A DNA stretch of 7,805 nt, taken from the NCBI GenBank assembly GCA_017520105.1, contig JAFWRL010000022.1:1-7805 (forward strand), written 5' to 3'. Of this stretch, positions 1-6,086 are shown one piece after another (positions within the stretch are counted from its first letter, which is position 1; the number at the start of each line of letters is the position of its first letter). The notes beneath the pieces are model-generated. The model was not told the origin of the DNA. It saw nothing but the letters and a program-made list of their open reading frames with translations, and did no database searches. The translations under genes and the position numbers were made by a program. This stretch comes from Fibrobacter sp. (GTDB lineage Bacteria; Fibrobacterota; Fibrobacteria; Fibrobacterales; Fibrobacteraceae).

Positions 1-1
1 C

Positions 2-1777
2 AAGGCTTACGTGCAGGAATGCTTGCAGAAGCTTTGGGACAAGGGCGAAATTTACTCGAAGGAATACGAAGGCTGGTACTCCGTCGGCGAAGAACGATTC
101 TTCAGCGAAGACGAACTCGACGAAAACAAGTGCGACCCCATCAGCCACCGCCCGGTGGAATGGCTCAAGGAAAAGAACTACTTCTTCAAGATGGGTTCTT
201 ACCAGCAGAAGTTGATTGACTTCTTGGAAAGCCACAAGGACTGGATTGTGCCGGACTACCGCTGGAACGAAATCCGCGGGTTCTTGCGCCAGCCGCTGAA
301 CGACCTCTGCATCAGCCGTCCGAAGATTCGCTTGAGCTGGGGCATTCCGCTGCCGTTCGACCCGGACTACGTGACTTACGTTTGGTTCGACGCACTCCTC
401 AACTACGTGAGCGCTTCGACCGCATTCCACAAGACTTATGCCGATGGCACACCGATTTGGCCTGCCACTTACCACCTCATCGGCAAGGACATTTTGACGA
501 CCCACAGCGTCTATTGGCCGACCATGCTCATGGCGCTCGACATCCCGCTTCCGCAGCATATCCTCGCCCACGGCTGGTGGCTCGTGAACGGCGGCGAAAA
601 GATGAGCAAGTCCGCTGGTAACGTCGTGAACCCGATGGACTACATGGAAAAGTACGGCATCGACGCGTTCCGCTATTTCCTCGCCCGCGAAATGGTCGTC
701 GGTCAGGACGCTAACTTCACGCACGACGGCTTTGTCCGCCGCATCAACAGCGACCTCGCGAACGACCTCGGTAACGTGCTGAACCGCGTGCACCGTTTGG
801 TGCTCACGAACTTCGAAGGCAAGCTCCCGACACCGAACGCTCTCGACGATGCCGCCAACGAAGTGATTACAATTGCGAACCGCGTCCGCACGAACGTGAT
901 GGAATGGGTTCCGCAGGTCAAGCTCTCGCAGGTCGTCGAAGAAATCATGACGCTCGTCCGTAGCATCAACCGCTACCTCGAAATCAAGGCTCCGTGGAAA
1001 CTCGCTAAGGATCCGGCAAACCGCGACGAACTTGCAACGGTGCTTTACATTTCTGCCGAAGCCGTGCGTCTCTCGCTTTGCCTCCTTTGGCCGGTCATTC
1101 CGGGTAAGAGCGAAGAAGGTCTCGCCATGATCGGCAGCAAGTTCACCGATCAGAACGACCTCGTGTGGGGTATCCTCAAGGGTGGCGAAAAGTTCGGCGA
1201 AGGCAAGCCGCTTTTCCCGCGTATCGAAGAAGAAGTCAAGAAGGCTGAACCGCAGCAGGCCAAACCGAAGCAGAACAAGCCGCTTATGGCAGCAGATGTT
1301 CCGGCCGCTATGGACCTCCGTGTTGCACAAATTAAGGAAGTCGCCGACCATCCGGACGCCAGCAGTTTGTACGTTCTCAAGGTCGATGCCGGCGAAGGCG
1401 AACTTCGCACCATTTGCAGCGGCCTCAAGAACAGCTATCAGGCAAACGAACTCCAGGATCGCAAGATTCTCTTGTTCGCAAACCTCAAGCCGAGCGCCCT
1501 CCGTGGCATCATGAGCCAGGGCATGCTCTTTGCTGGCGACCTCGACGCCGAAGCCCACACTTGCCGCCTCGTGAGCGTCCCGGAAGATGCCAAGCCCGGT
1601 GACCGCGCCCTCTTCAAGGGTGTTGCCCCAAGCGAACCGCGCGAACTCAAGGTCAAGGACTTCGAAAAAATTGCTCTCACCGCAAAGGGTGGCGCTGTGT
1701 TCTGCGGCGAAACAGCTCTCGAAGTGAACGGCAAGCCCGTGACCTGCGACATCGCCGACGGCAACGGTATTCATTAA
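2..1777 (+). CDS. metG: methionyl-tRNA synthetase, 5'-truncated by the window edge
   Basis: Charges tRNA-Met with methionine using ATP, in the cytoplasm. The frame is open to the left edge, so the GTG at 11 is not the start; roughly 100-120 residues, including the HIGH motif, should lie upstream. Visible are the connective domain (about 20-230), the class I signature WFDALLNY at 383-406, HGWW just before KMSKS at 599-613, a helical anticodon-binding domain (about 700-1130), a lysine/glutamine-rich linker (about 1220-1290) and a C-terminal OB-fold tRNA-binding domain (about 1300-1600) carrying the ICSGL and SQGMLFAG type motifs. Two oddities stand out. The zinc-knuckle region reads GWYSVGEERFF, without the usual CxxC pairs. 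After the OB fold there are about 50 more residues that resemble the tail of EMAPII/Arc1p-type domains. The gene ends in TAA, with a terminator about 140 bases downstream. Identity is very sure. Confidence 0.97.
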   Translation, partial: KAYVQECLQKLWDKGEIYSKEYEGWYSVGEERFFSEDELDENKCDPISHRPVEWLKEKNYFFKMGSYQQKLIDFLESHKDWIVPDYRWNEIRGFLRQPLNDLCISRPKIRLSWGIPLPFDPDYVTYVWFDALLNYVSASTAFHKTYADGTPIWPATYHLIGKDILTTHSVYWPTMLMALDIPLPQHILAHGWWLVNGGEKMSKSAGNVVNPMDYMEKYGIDAFRYFLAREMVVGQDANFTHDGFVRRINSDLANDLGNVLNRVHRLVLTNFEGKLPTPNALDDAANEVITIANRVRTNVMEWVPQVKLSQVVEEIMTLVRSINRYLEIKAPWKLAKDPANRDELATVLYISAEAVRLSLCLLWPVIPGKSEEGLAMIGSKFTDQNDLVWGILKGGEKFGEGKPLFPRIEEEVKKAEPQQAKPKQNKPLMAADVPAAMDLRVAQIKEVADHPDASSLYVLKVDAGEGELRTICSGLKNSYQANELQDRKILLFANLKPSALRGIMSQGMLFAGDLDAEAHTCRLVSVPEDAKPGDRALFKGVAPSEPRELKVKDFEKIALTAKGGAVFCGETALEVNGKPVTCDIADGNGIH

Positions 1778-1779
1778 AA

Positions 1780-1887
1780 GACCGCTCGGCTCTGTCGCAA
1801 AACAGAACCTCCGTCTTCGCCTCGCTCTCGCCAACACGGCTCGTTAAGACGAGTCGCTTATGGCTCACTGAGCGACCGCTCGGCTCT
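1780..1887. repeat. 14-bp direct repeat pair enclosing a hairpin, metG 3' region
   Basis: The 14-mer GACCGCTCGGCTCT occurs at 1780-1793 and again, identically, at 1874-1887. Between the copies is a stem of CGGCTCGT (1837-1844) and ACGAGTCG (1849-1856) with a TAAG loop and one G-T pair. A competing pair, GTCGCT (1853-1858) with AGCGAC (1871-1876), overlaps it. The segment has no convincing reading frame and lies between the metG stop and its terminator, so it would be transcribed as 3' UTR. Its function is unknown; it may be a remnant of a dispersed repeat. Confidence 0.55.
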
Positions 1888-1918
1888 TACGCTAGACGGG
1901 AACACCTTTTCCATACGA

Positions 1919-1944
1919 AGCCCCTGCTTTAGCAGGGCTTTTTT
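1919..1944 (+). terminator. intrinsic terminator after metG
   Basis: A stem of CCCTGC (1922-1927) and GCAGGG (1932-1937) with a TTTA loop is followed by six T residues at 1939-1944. The flanking AG and CT can lengthen the stem if one C bulges. This is a classic Rho-independent terminator in the metG direction. Confidence 0.85.
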
Positions 1945-1956
1945 CATATCATAAAC

Positions 1957-2080
1957 TTCACTGGATCCTTCGTCCCTACGCTCCTCAGGATGACGGAATA
2001 ATTCACTGGAGCCTTCGTCCCTACGCTCCTCAGGATGACGAAATAATTGACTGGATCATTCACATTCGTTCAGGATGACG
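1957..2080 (+). repeat. 45-bp tandem array of a dispersed intergenic repeat, three units
   Basis: Units start every 45 bp. The conserved cores are at 1961-1995, 2006-2040 and 2051-2080. Each begins CTGGA(T/G)C and ends TCAGGATGACG; AT-rich spacers (GAATAATTCA, AAATAATTGA) separate them. Units 1 and 2 differ by one base in the core. Unit 3 keeps the ends but has a shorter, different middle. The same family recurs as an inverted pair at 4512-4589. The array occupies the gap between the metG terminator and the next promoter, and there is no gene in it. The GATGACG end of unit 3 also forms the palindrome ATGACGTTCGTCAT (2075-2088) just before a T run. Confidence 0.9.
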
Positions 2081-2093
2081 TTCGTCATTTTTG

Positions 2094-2106
2094 TATATTG
2101 AACAAC
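2094..2106 (+). promoter_or_regulatory. TATATT -10 element directly before a start codon
   Basis: TATATT at 2094-2099 ends seven bases before the ATG at 2107, and the intervening GAACAAC is no Shine-Dalgarno. A transcript starting the usual 6-8 bases after a -10 would begin at or just before the ATG, so the mRNA would be leaderless or nearly so. No good -35 is visible; TTCAGG at 2069-2074 is weak. The same arrangement at 6048-6053 on the other strand supports this reading. Confidence 0.6.
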
Positions 2107-2301
2107 ATGAAAGAATTCTTTGAAAAATTTAAAAACAATGCTCTCATCTATCTGAAATCCTTAAATTGGATTGTCCTGCTCGGCATCGCGGCATTCTGCA
2201 TCGTCCTTGCCATCATCAACAACATCCGCGTCGAAGACTCCAAGTCCGTCGATTGGATTGGCTCTCAAGAAATCCTCGAAAAACCGGCAGACATTCTGTA
2301 A
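2107..2301 (+). CDS. small single-pass membrane protein, 64 residues
   Basis: No family can be assigned securely. The protein has a short lysine-rich N-terminus (residues 1-18), one membrane segment of about residues 20-37, and a short tail ending VDWIGSQEIL then EKPADIL. The ATG at 2107 is preferred over the TTG at 2047, because the latter would place coding sequence inside the intergenic repeat array and upstream of the promoter. The stop overlaps the Shine-Dalgarno AGGAG (2301-2305) of the MauE/DoxX-like gene, so the two are almost certainly co-transcribed. The anchor plus a D-W-I-G stretch resembles the start of membrane-anchored rhodanese-like proteins often found beside MauE/DoxX genes, but no rhodanese domain follows. 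That link is inference. The protein may instead be a complete small partner subunit. Confidence 0.75.
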   Translation: MKEFFEKFKNNALIYLKSLNWIVLLGIAAFCIVLAIINNIRVEDSKSVDWIGSQEILEKPADIL

Positions 2302-2310
2302 GGAGCGACC

Positions 2311-3036
2311 ATGATCGATTGTTTTGAAAAGCAGAATCTCAAGAAGACCATCATTTCGGGCGTTCTCCTCCTCTTAGCGACATTCTTTGTGGCTGTCGGC
2401 GTTGCCGAAATCAGTTTCCCTGAAACGTTCCTCACGTTCACGGACCATGAATGGCTGCTAGACAAATGGCCGAAGGCTTACCGCTACAACATCCACGTTG
2501 GCGTGGGCGCTGTCATCATCGCATGTGCACTCATCTTCCCCGCCCTCAAAATCCAGCGGGATTTTGCCATCCGTGCTCTCGAAACGCTCTGCCGTATCGG
2601 TATCGGCGGCATGTTCATTTTCGCCTCGATTTTCAAAATCCAGGACCCGCACCAGTTCGCAACGCTCGTCGCGCAGTACCAGTTCTTCTCGGCGCTGCAC
2701 ATCGACTTCGTGAACAACTTCTTTGCGCTTGTCTATCCGCAATTTGAATTCTGGTTCGGGCTTGCGATGATTTTCTCGCCATTCGTCAAGGAATCTTCAT
2801 TCGCTATCTTCTGGATGTTCGTGAGTTTCATCATCGCGCTCGCCTGGGCGCTGTGGAACGACCTCGGCATCACCTGCGGTTGCTTTGAACTCGACGACGG
2901 AAACGCCCACGACAAGGCAGAAGCTTGGACAAGTCTCATCCGCGACCTTATCCTCATCTGGCCCACTCTCTGGCTCGCCTTCCGCAAGAACAAGAGCCTC
3001 ATCGGCGTTTGGAAAAAAGACAAGGAAGTCAAGTAA
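2311..3036 (+). CDS. MauE/DoxX-like redox-associated membrane protein
   Basis: An integral inner-membrane protein of 241 residues with about six hydrophobic segments (near residues 11-33, 58-79, 93-110, 134-157, 162-182 and 207-224). Residues 93-192 carry the MauE/DoxX pattern: an RIGIGG helix, FKIQDP with a following helix to AQYQF, a helix beginning near the P-Q-F-E stretch, and a final helix ending in the cysteine pair C189-G190-C191 followed by F. In MauE the family role is linked to disulfide or thiol chemistry during maturation of periplasmic proteins. Here the substrate is unknown. The two N-terminal helices are extra compared with the usual four-helix core. The start has a clear AGGAG five bases upstream of the ATG. 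The stop overlaps the Wzi-like gene start as TAATG. Confidence 0.8.
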   Translation: MIDCFEKQNLKKTIISGVLLLLATFFVAVGVAEISFPETFLTFTDHEWLLDKWPKAYRYNIHVGVGAVIIACALIFPALKIQRDFAIRALETLCRIGIGGMFIFASIFKIQDPHQFATLVAQYQFFSALHIDFVNNFFALVYPQFEFWFGLAMIFSPFVKESSFAIFWMFVSFIIALAWALWNDLGITCGCFELDDGNAHDKAEAWTSLIRDLILIWPTLWLAFRKNKSLIGVWKKDKEVK

Positions 3037-4469
3037 TGCAACCGCGGCAATCGACCTCGCGATTTGTCCTTAGCATTGTCGTTGGAACTGCGCTCGCCCA
3101 TGCGGCAGCAGTCGAGAACATGCCACATCATATCACGTTCTCGGATTCCGCCCACTCAAAAGAGCTGAACATTGGCGCTCAGCTTTTGGATTCCGTTGTG
3201 GTAACAAACCTCACGAACGCGAAAACGCATTACGACAATTCCATGTCCGTCAGGCTTTTTGCCAACGGAAAATTCACGGACGCATTCCACTTCGACGCAC
3301 GCGTAAAAATAAACACGGACCACACAAACCGCTACATCAACTTCAACTATTACAATCCCGACGAAGGTCTCCCTTACAACAAGCAGAGCGAAAACAAGCG
3401 TACCTGGGACCTGTTCGCCGCAAACGTAAGCTACGACCTAAAACCCGTAAAACTCCTCGCCGGCTTTAATTTTTTGGAATGGGGGCCCGCACGCCGTAAC
3501 CACGTTATATTGCGTGGCGAACGGAACTTCTACCGTCCGTGGCAGGACAGCTCTAGCCGCATCCCCGATGCCGCCCCGACACCTTATTTCGGCTACCAGT
3601 TCACGCTTGGCCCGATAGAATATACGCAATACGCCGCAAAAATCTACGAGAAGAAAAACTTTGGCAAATATTTCCATGCCCACCGCCTCAACTTGAATCT
3701 CCCCAAGGATATCACGTTCGGCATTTCCGAAACAGCACTTTACGGCTCCACCATCGAACCCGCAGGCTCTAACCCGAATCCGGACAGCGACAGCACCGAG
3801 CGCGAATTCGAATGGGCATACGCCATCCCGTTTATCCCGTTTGTTTTTCAGGAGCATCTGCAAGGCGACCAGGACAATATCTCGCTTGCATTCGATTTGA
3901 GCGTCAAGACAATCCCGAACTGGGAATTTTACGGCGAACTCATGTGGGACGACATGAAATCGCTCACGAGCATGTTCGACGATAGCTGGTGGGGCAACAA
4001 ATGGGCAACCACTCTCGGCGTTGCACGCGACAACATCGTCTTGGGCCCCACGACACTTGGTTGGATGTTCGAATACACGCGCATTGAACCTTGGGTCTAT
4101 ACGCACCATAAAGGACGCGCATACACTTACGCAAGTTACGCCCAGAGCCTCGGTAGCGACCTCGGCCCGAACAGTCAGGAACTCCACACCGAAGTAAGCG
4201 CCACATACGAATTCCTCAAAGCGACACTATTCCTTGGAGCCGTTGCCAAAGACACCGCATTCGGCGGGCACATCAACGACATCCATACGCCCGAAAGCGC
4301 CATGGACAAGAAGTTCCTGAACGAAATGACAACGCTCCGCTACAAGGAACTCGGGTTTAATTTGGCTGTAACTCCGTGGGACTGGTTCAGCTTCAGATGC
4401 AGCTATACACGGTTCTTCGGGGACTACGAAGGCTACCGCGCTTACGCCGTCGGCAGCGTGCAGTGGTAG
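3036..4469 (+). CDS. Wzi-like outer-membrane beta-barrel protein
   Basis: A predicted exported outer-membrane protein of 477 residues, close in length to E. coli Wzi, which anchors capsular polysaccharide at the cell surface. The start at 3036 gives a signal peptide (arginines at 4 and 9, hydrophobic core about 10-21, likely AHA-A type cleavage near residue 23-25); upstream in-frame starts would lie inside the MauE/DoxX-like gene. AAGGA at 3022-3026 is a suitable Shine-Dalgarno. Family-like blocks are FLEWGPARRN (147-156), HAHRLNLNLP (214-223) with GISETALYG following, PFIPFVFQEH (265-274) with GDQDN (277-281), FYGELMWDD (298-306) and LGSDLGPNSQEL (372-383). The sequence ends in an aromatic residue (W477), as outer-membrane barrels commonly do. 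No capsule synthesis genes are visible here, so a role in capsule or other surface glycan attachment is inferred from family only. Confidence 0.83.
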   Translation: MQPRQSTSRFVLSIVVGTALAHAAAVENMPHHITFSDSAHSKELNIGAQLLDSVVVTNLTNAKTHYDNSMSVRLFANGKFTDAFHFDARVKINTDHTNRYINFNYYNPDEGLPYNKQSENKRTWDLFAANVSYDLKPVKLLAGFNFLEWGPARRNHVILRGERNFYRPWQDSSSRIPDAAPTPYFGYQFTLGPIEYTQYAAKIYEKKNFGKYFHAHRLNLNLPKDITFGISETALYGSTIEPAGSNPNPDSDSTEREFEWAYAIPFIPFVFQEHLQGDQDNISLAFDLSVKTIPNWEFYGELMWDDMKSLTSMFDDSWWGNKWATTLGVARDNIVLGPTTLGWMFEYTRIEPWVYTHHKGRAYTYASYAQSLGSDLGPNSQELHTEVSATYEFLKATLFLGAVAKDTAFGGHINDIHTPESAMDKKFLNEMTTLRYKELGFNLAVTPWDWFSFRCSYTRFFGDYEGYRAYAVGSVQW

Positions 4470-4475
4470 TCTACT

Positions 4476-4503
4476 AGTTAGAAGTAGACAGTAGGAAGTA
4501 GGA
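4476..4503. repeat. heptad repeat A, four 7-bp units
   Basis: Four consecutive 7-mers, AGTTAGA, AGTAGAC, AGTAGGA and AGTAGGA, run in strict register starting six bases after the Wzi-like stop codon. TCTACT at 4470-4475 can pair with AGTAGA at 4483-4488, giving a short hairpin. This belongs to the same family as the arrays at 6087-6197 and 7221-7290. Confidence 0.8.
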
Positions 4504-4511
4504 AGGATGTT

Positions 4512-4589
4512 CGTCATCCTGACCCTGTAAAGGGAAGGATCCAGGACAAACATCACTGGATTCTTCGTCCTAAAGGACTCAGAATGACG
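4512..4589. repeat. inverted pair of the dispersed repeat, four-way-junction fold
   Basis: The left copy (4512-4544, inverted) and the right copy (4556-4589, direct) carry the same ends as the 1957-2080 array. They pair as an outer stem of CGTCATCCTGA with TCAGAATGACG (one mismatch) and an inner stem of AAGGATCCAG with CTGGATTCTT (one G-T pair), closed by an 11-base loop. At matching positions each arm has its own small hairpin: CCCT-GTAA-AGGG (4523-4534) and GTCC-TAAA-GGAC (4567-4578). Together these give a cruciform or cloverleaf shape. The element sits between two convergent genes. Confidence 0.85.
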
Positions 4590-4598
4590 ATTCTTTTT
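4512..4598 (+). terminator. probable terminator for the Wzi-like operon, formed by the repeat pair
   Basis: On the + strand the long imperfect stem is followed, after ATTC, by five T residues at 4594-4598. This is a plausible Rho-independent stop for the operon ending at 4469. The T run reaches into the stop codon of the convergent EIIA gene. In the - direction no T run follows the stem, so termination there is less certain. Confidence 0.5.
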
Positions 4599-5019
4599 AG
4601 AACAATTTCTTTAATTCATCCTCGTCGGTTGCGGCGAGGACTTTTTCTTTCCATTCTGGGTTCAGTAAAAGCTTTGCGACATTTGAAATCGCGACAGTAT
4701 GCGCCATTGCCGATTCCGCCGGAGAAAGAAGCATGCACATGAACTGTGCCAATTCTTCGTTACGCGTTTTCACACCGGTAAAGCCTTCCTTGCAAACGAC
4801 GAAAGCCATCAGCGGTCCTTTTAAACCGGGAACACGCGTATGCGGAAGCAGAAGCCCCTGCCCCATATAAATCCCTTGGGCAACACGCTCCGAAAGCCCT
4901 TTCCATGCAGCCAAGGCATCAAACGGATAAGGACCATGAACAAGAGCGTCGTAGGCAAACCCCAAGGCGCGATTGAATTCAACGGGTTGCGTATAAATAC
5001 GCGTATAGATGGGTTCCAT
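4597..5019 (-). CDS. PTS EIIA type-2 (fructose/nitrogen family) protein
   Basis: A cytoplasmic single-domain protein of 140 residues, near the usual EIIA-Ntr/Fru length. The motif GQGLLLPHTR carries the predicted phosphorylated histidine, H60, in the family context of a glycine-rich turn followed by PH. H107 in AMAHTV fits the second conserved histidine, and LLSPAES is the family's LL-P loop. Family knowledge: such domains accept phosphate from HPr or NPr and pass it to EIIB, or act as regulators. No EIIB or EIIC gene is present in the window, which favours a regulatory role (inference). The ATG at 5019 is preferred over the TTG at 5034, since it overlaps the stop of the kinase-like gene as TAATG. 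There is no separate Shine-Dalgarno, so translational coupling is likely. Confidence 0.85.
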   Translation of the reverse strand: MEPIYTRIYTQPVEFNRALGFAYDALVHGPYPFDALAAWKGLSERVAQGIYMGQGLLLPHTRVPGLKGPLMAFVVCKEGFTGVKTRNEELAQFMCMLLSPAESAMAHTVAISNVAKLLLNPEWKEKVLAATDEDELKKLF

Positions 5020-6041
5020 TACTGTAACGCCCAATCCATGAACTTGAATACTTCCGGGTCAGTCGCCTTCGCAATGAGCTTGAATTCACCAAACAGTTCG
5101 CGGAGCTTAGCCTTGCCGGGTTCAATATATTGTTCGAACTTTTGAATTTTTTTTGTCTGCGAGAGGAAGCAATAAGCACCGAGCGCTTGCATCAATCGTT
5201 GCAGACTGGCATGGACAAATCCTTCCCACGCATCGTCCTTCGTATAAATTCTCGTCCCGCGGTACTGGTTGCGCCAATACTCAAAGAAATCCTTAATCAT
5301 CGGCAAAGGCAGATTCACGTAAGGGTCCCACAAGAGCGATGCAATATCGTAGAACATCGAACCGCGACGTGCCCCCTGGTAATCGACAAAGGCCACTTCG
5401 GAATTCGAGCGAATCATGATGTTCTGGCTCTGGAAATCACGGTGCATCAAAACTTTTGTCTGCGCTTCGACAGAAACGGCAATCAACGAATAGAAATGGC
5501 GCACGGATTCCGGGATTTCCGTAATGCCCTTGAACTTTTTCAAATAGTTTTCGGTAAAGTATTCCGTTTCCCACTTGAGGGCGGCAAAGTCAAAACGGCG
5601 GAGCCAAATTTCGGTATGATGGCTGAACAACGGATGGCTTGCATTTTGCCACTGGATAAGCGCATCGATTACTTCTGGATAAAGGATGCGGACGCTACCC
5701 GAAAGCACCTTGCTCCCGTTAGAGAAAGCTTCGTCCAAAAGCGTTCTTTTACCCAAATCTTCCTGCAAAATCTGGCACGTACTCTCATCGACGCAAAAAA
5801 CTCGCGGAACCGGCAAGCCGTAATCCCTGAACGTTTTAGAATATTCGACAAAATGCTTGAAATCTTCATTCACTTCGGCACTGACTTGCAGCACACATTT
5901 TTTATTGCCCTCGGCAATACGGAAATAACGCCTGCCCGAGCCGGCACCAGCAATGGGAGATATCAAAAAACTTTCTGAATAACCATGAGAGACAAGGTAT
6001 TCGTGAATTACGGGAGAAATTTGAATAGGTTCGTTCTGCAT
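5019..6041 (-). CDS. AmgK/COG3178-like sugar kinase (aminoglycoside phosphotransferase fold)
   Basis: A cytoplasmic kinase-like enzyme of 340 residues. Motifs are GAGSGRRYFR (32-41) in the nucleotide-binding region, the catalytic loop HRDFQSQN (200-207; D202 as base, N207 as metal ligand) and VDYQGAR (219-225; D220 as metal ligand) followed by YDIASLL. This order is that of APH-fold kinases, and the VDYQ-AR-G pattern is typical of COG3178, which includes AmgK, the anomeric kinase of N-acetylmuramate and N-acetylglucosamine in cell-wall recycling. The substrate here cannot be read from sequence, and no MurU-like nucleotidyltransferase is visible. The start is set at the ATG at 6041. The further in-frame TTG at 6077 coincides with the -35 element and would put the whole promoter inside the gene. 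The stop overlaps the EIIA start, forming a two-gene operon. Confidence 0.85.
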   Translation of the reverse strand: MQNEPIQISPVIHEYLVSHGYSESFLISPIAGAGSGRRYFRIAEGNKKCVLQVSAEVNEDFKHFVEYSKTFRDYGLPVPRVFCVDESTCQILQEDLGKRTLLDEAFSNGSKVLSGSVRILYPEVIDALIQWQNASHPLFSHHTEIWLRRFDFAALKWETEYFTENYLKKFKGITEIPESVRHFYSLIAVSVEAQTKVLMHRDFQSQNIMIRSNSEVAFVDYQGARRGSMFYDIASLLWDPYVNLPLPMIKDFFEYWRNQYRGTRIYTKDDAWEGFVHASLQRLMQALGAYCFLSQTKKIQKFEQYIEPGKAKLRELFGEFKLIAKATDPEVFKFMDWALQ

Positions 6042-6047
6042 ACTTTT

Positions 6048-6077
6048 AATATACTTAAAGAAAGAGGAAAGTGACAA
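6048..6077 (-). promoter_or_regulatory. sigma70-like promoter of the kinase-EIIA operon, probably leaderless
   Basis: On the - strand, TTGTCA (6077-6072) and TATATT (6053-6048) are separated by 18 bases. Six bases (AAAAGT) lie between TATATT and the ATG at 6041, so transcription would begin about at the initiation codon. No Shine-Dalgarno is present. This decides the gene start against the longer TTG reading. Confidence 0.7.
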
Positions 6078-6086
6078 AGAAAATTT

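Noticed and set aside
2075..2092. ATGACGTTCGTCAT palindrome plus T run as a terminator
   Set aside because: The stem is only about five base pairs with a tight loop. It lies over 100 bases after a better metG terminator and runs into the promoter of the small membrane protein gene, so it is more simply the end of the repeat array.
2047..2106. TTG-initiated extension of the 64-residue protein
   Set aside because: The extra 20 residues would be encoded by the third unit of the intergenic repeat array and the promoter region. The ATG at 2107 starts the lysine-rich anchor.
3438..4187. 249-codon - strand frame opposite the Wzi-like gene
   Set aside because: It has no recognisable domain. The + strand frame has family motifs and a signal peptide in an operon, so this is a shadow.
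5130..5978. Long + strand open frame (282 codons) opposite the kinase-like gene
   Set aside because: It lies wholly antisense to a gene with clear catalytic motifs, has no signal, domain or Shine-Dalgarno of its own, and shows the basic, low-order composition of a shadow frame.
6042..6077. TTG-initiated 12-residue extension (MSLSSFFKYIKS) of the kinase-like protein
   Set aside because: The TTG is the -35 TTGTCA and the segment contains the -10, so it is promoter and not coding sequence.
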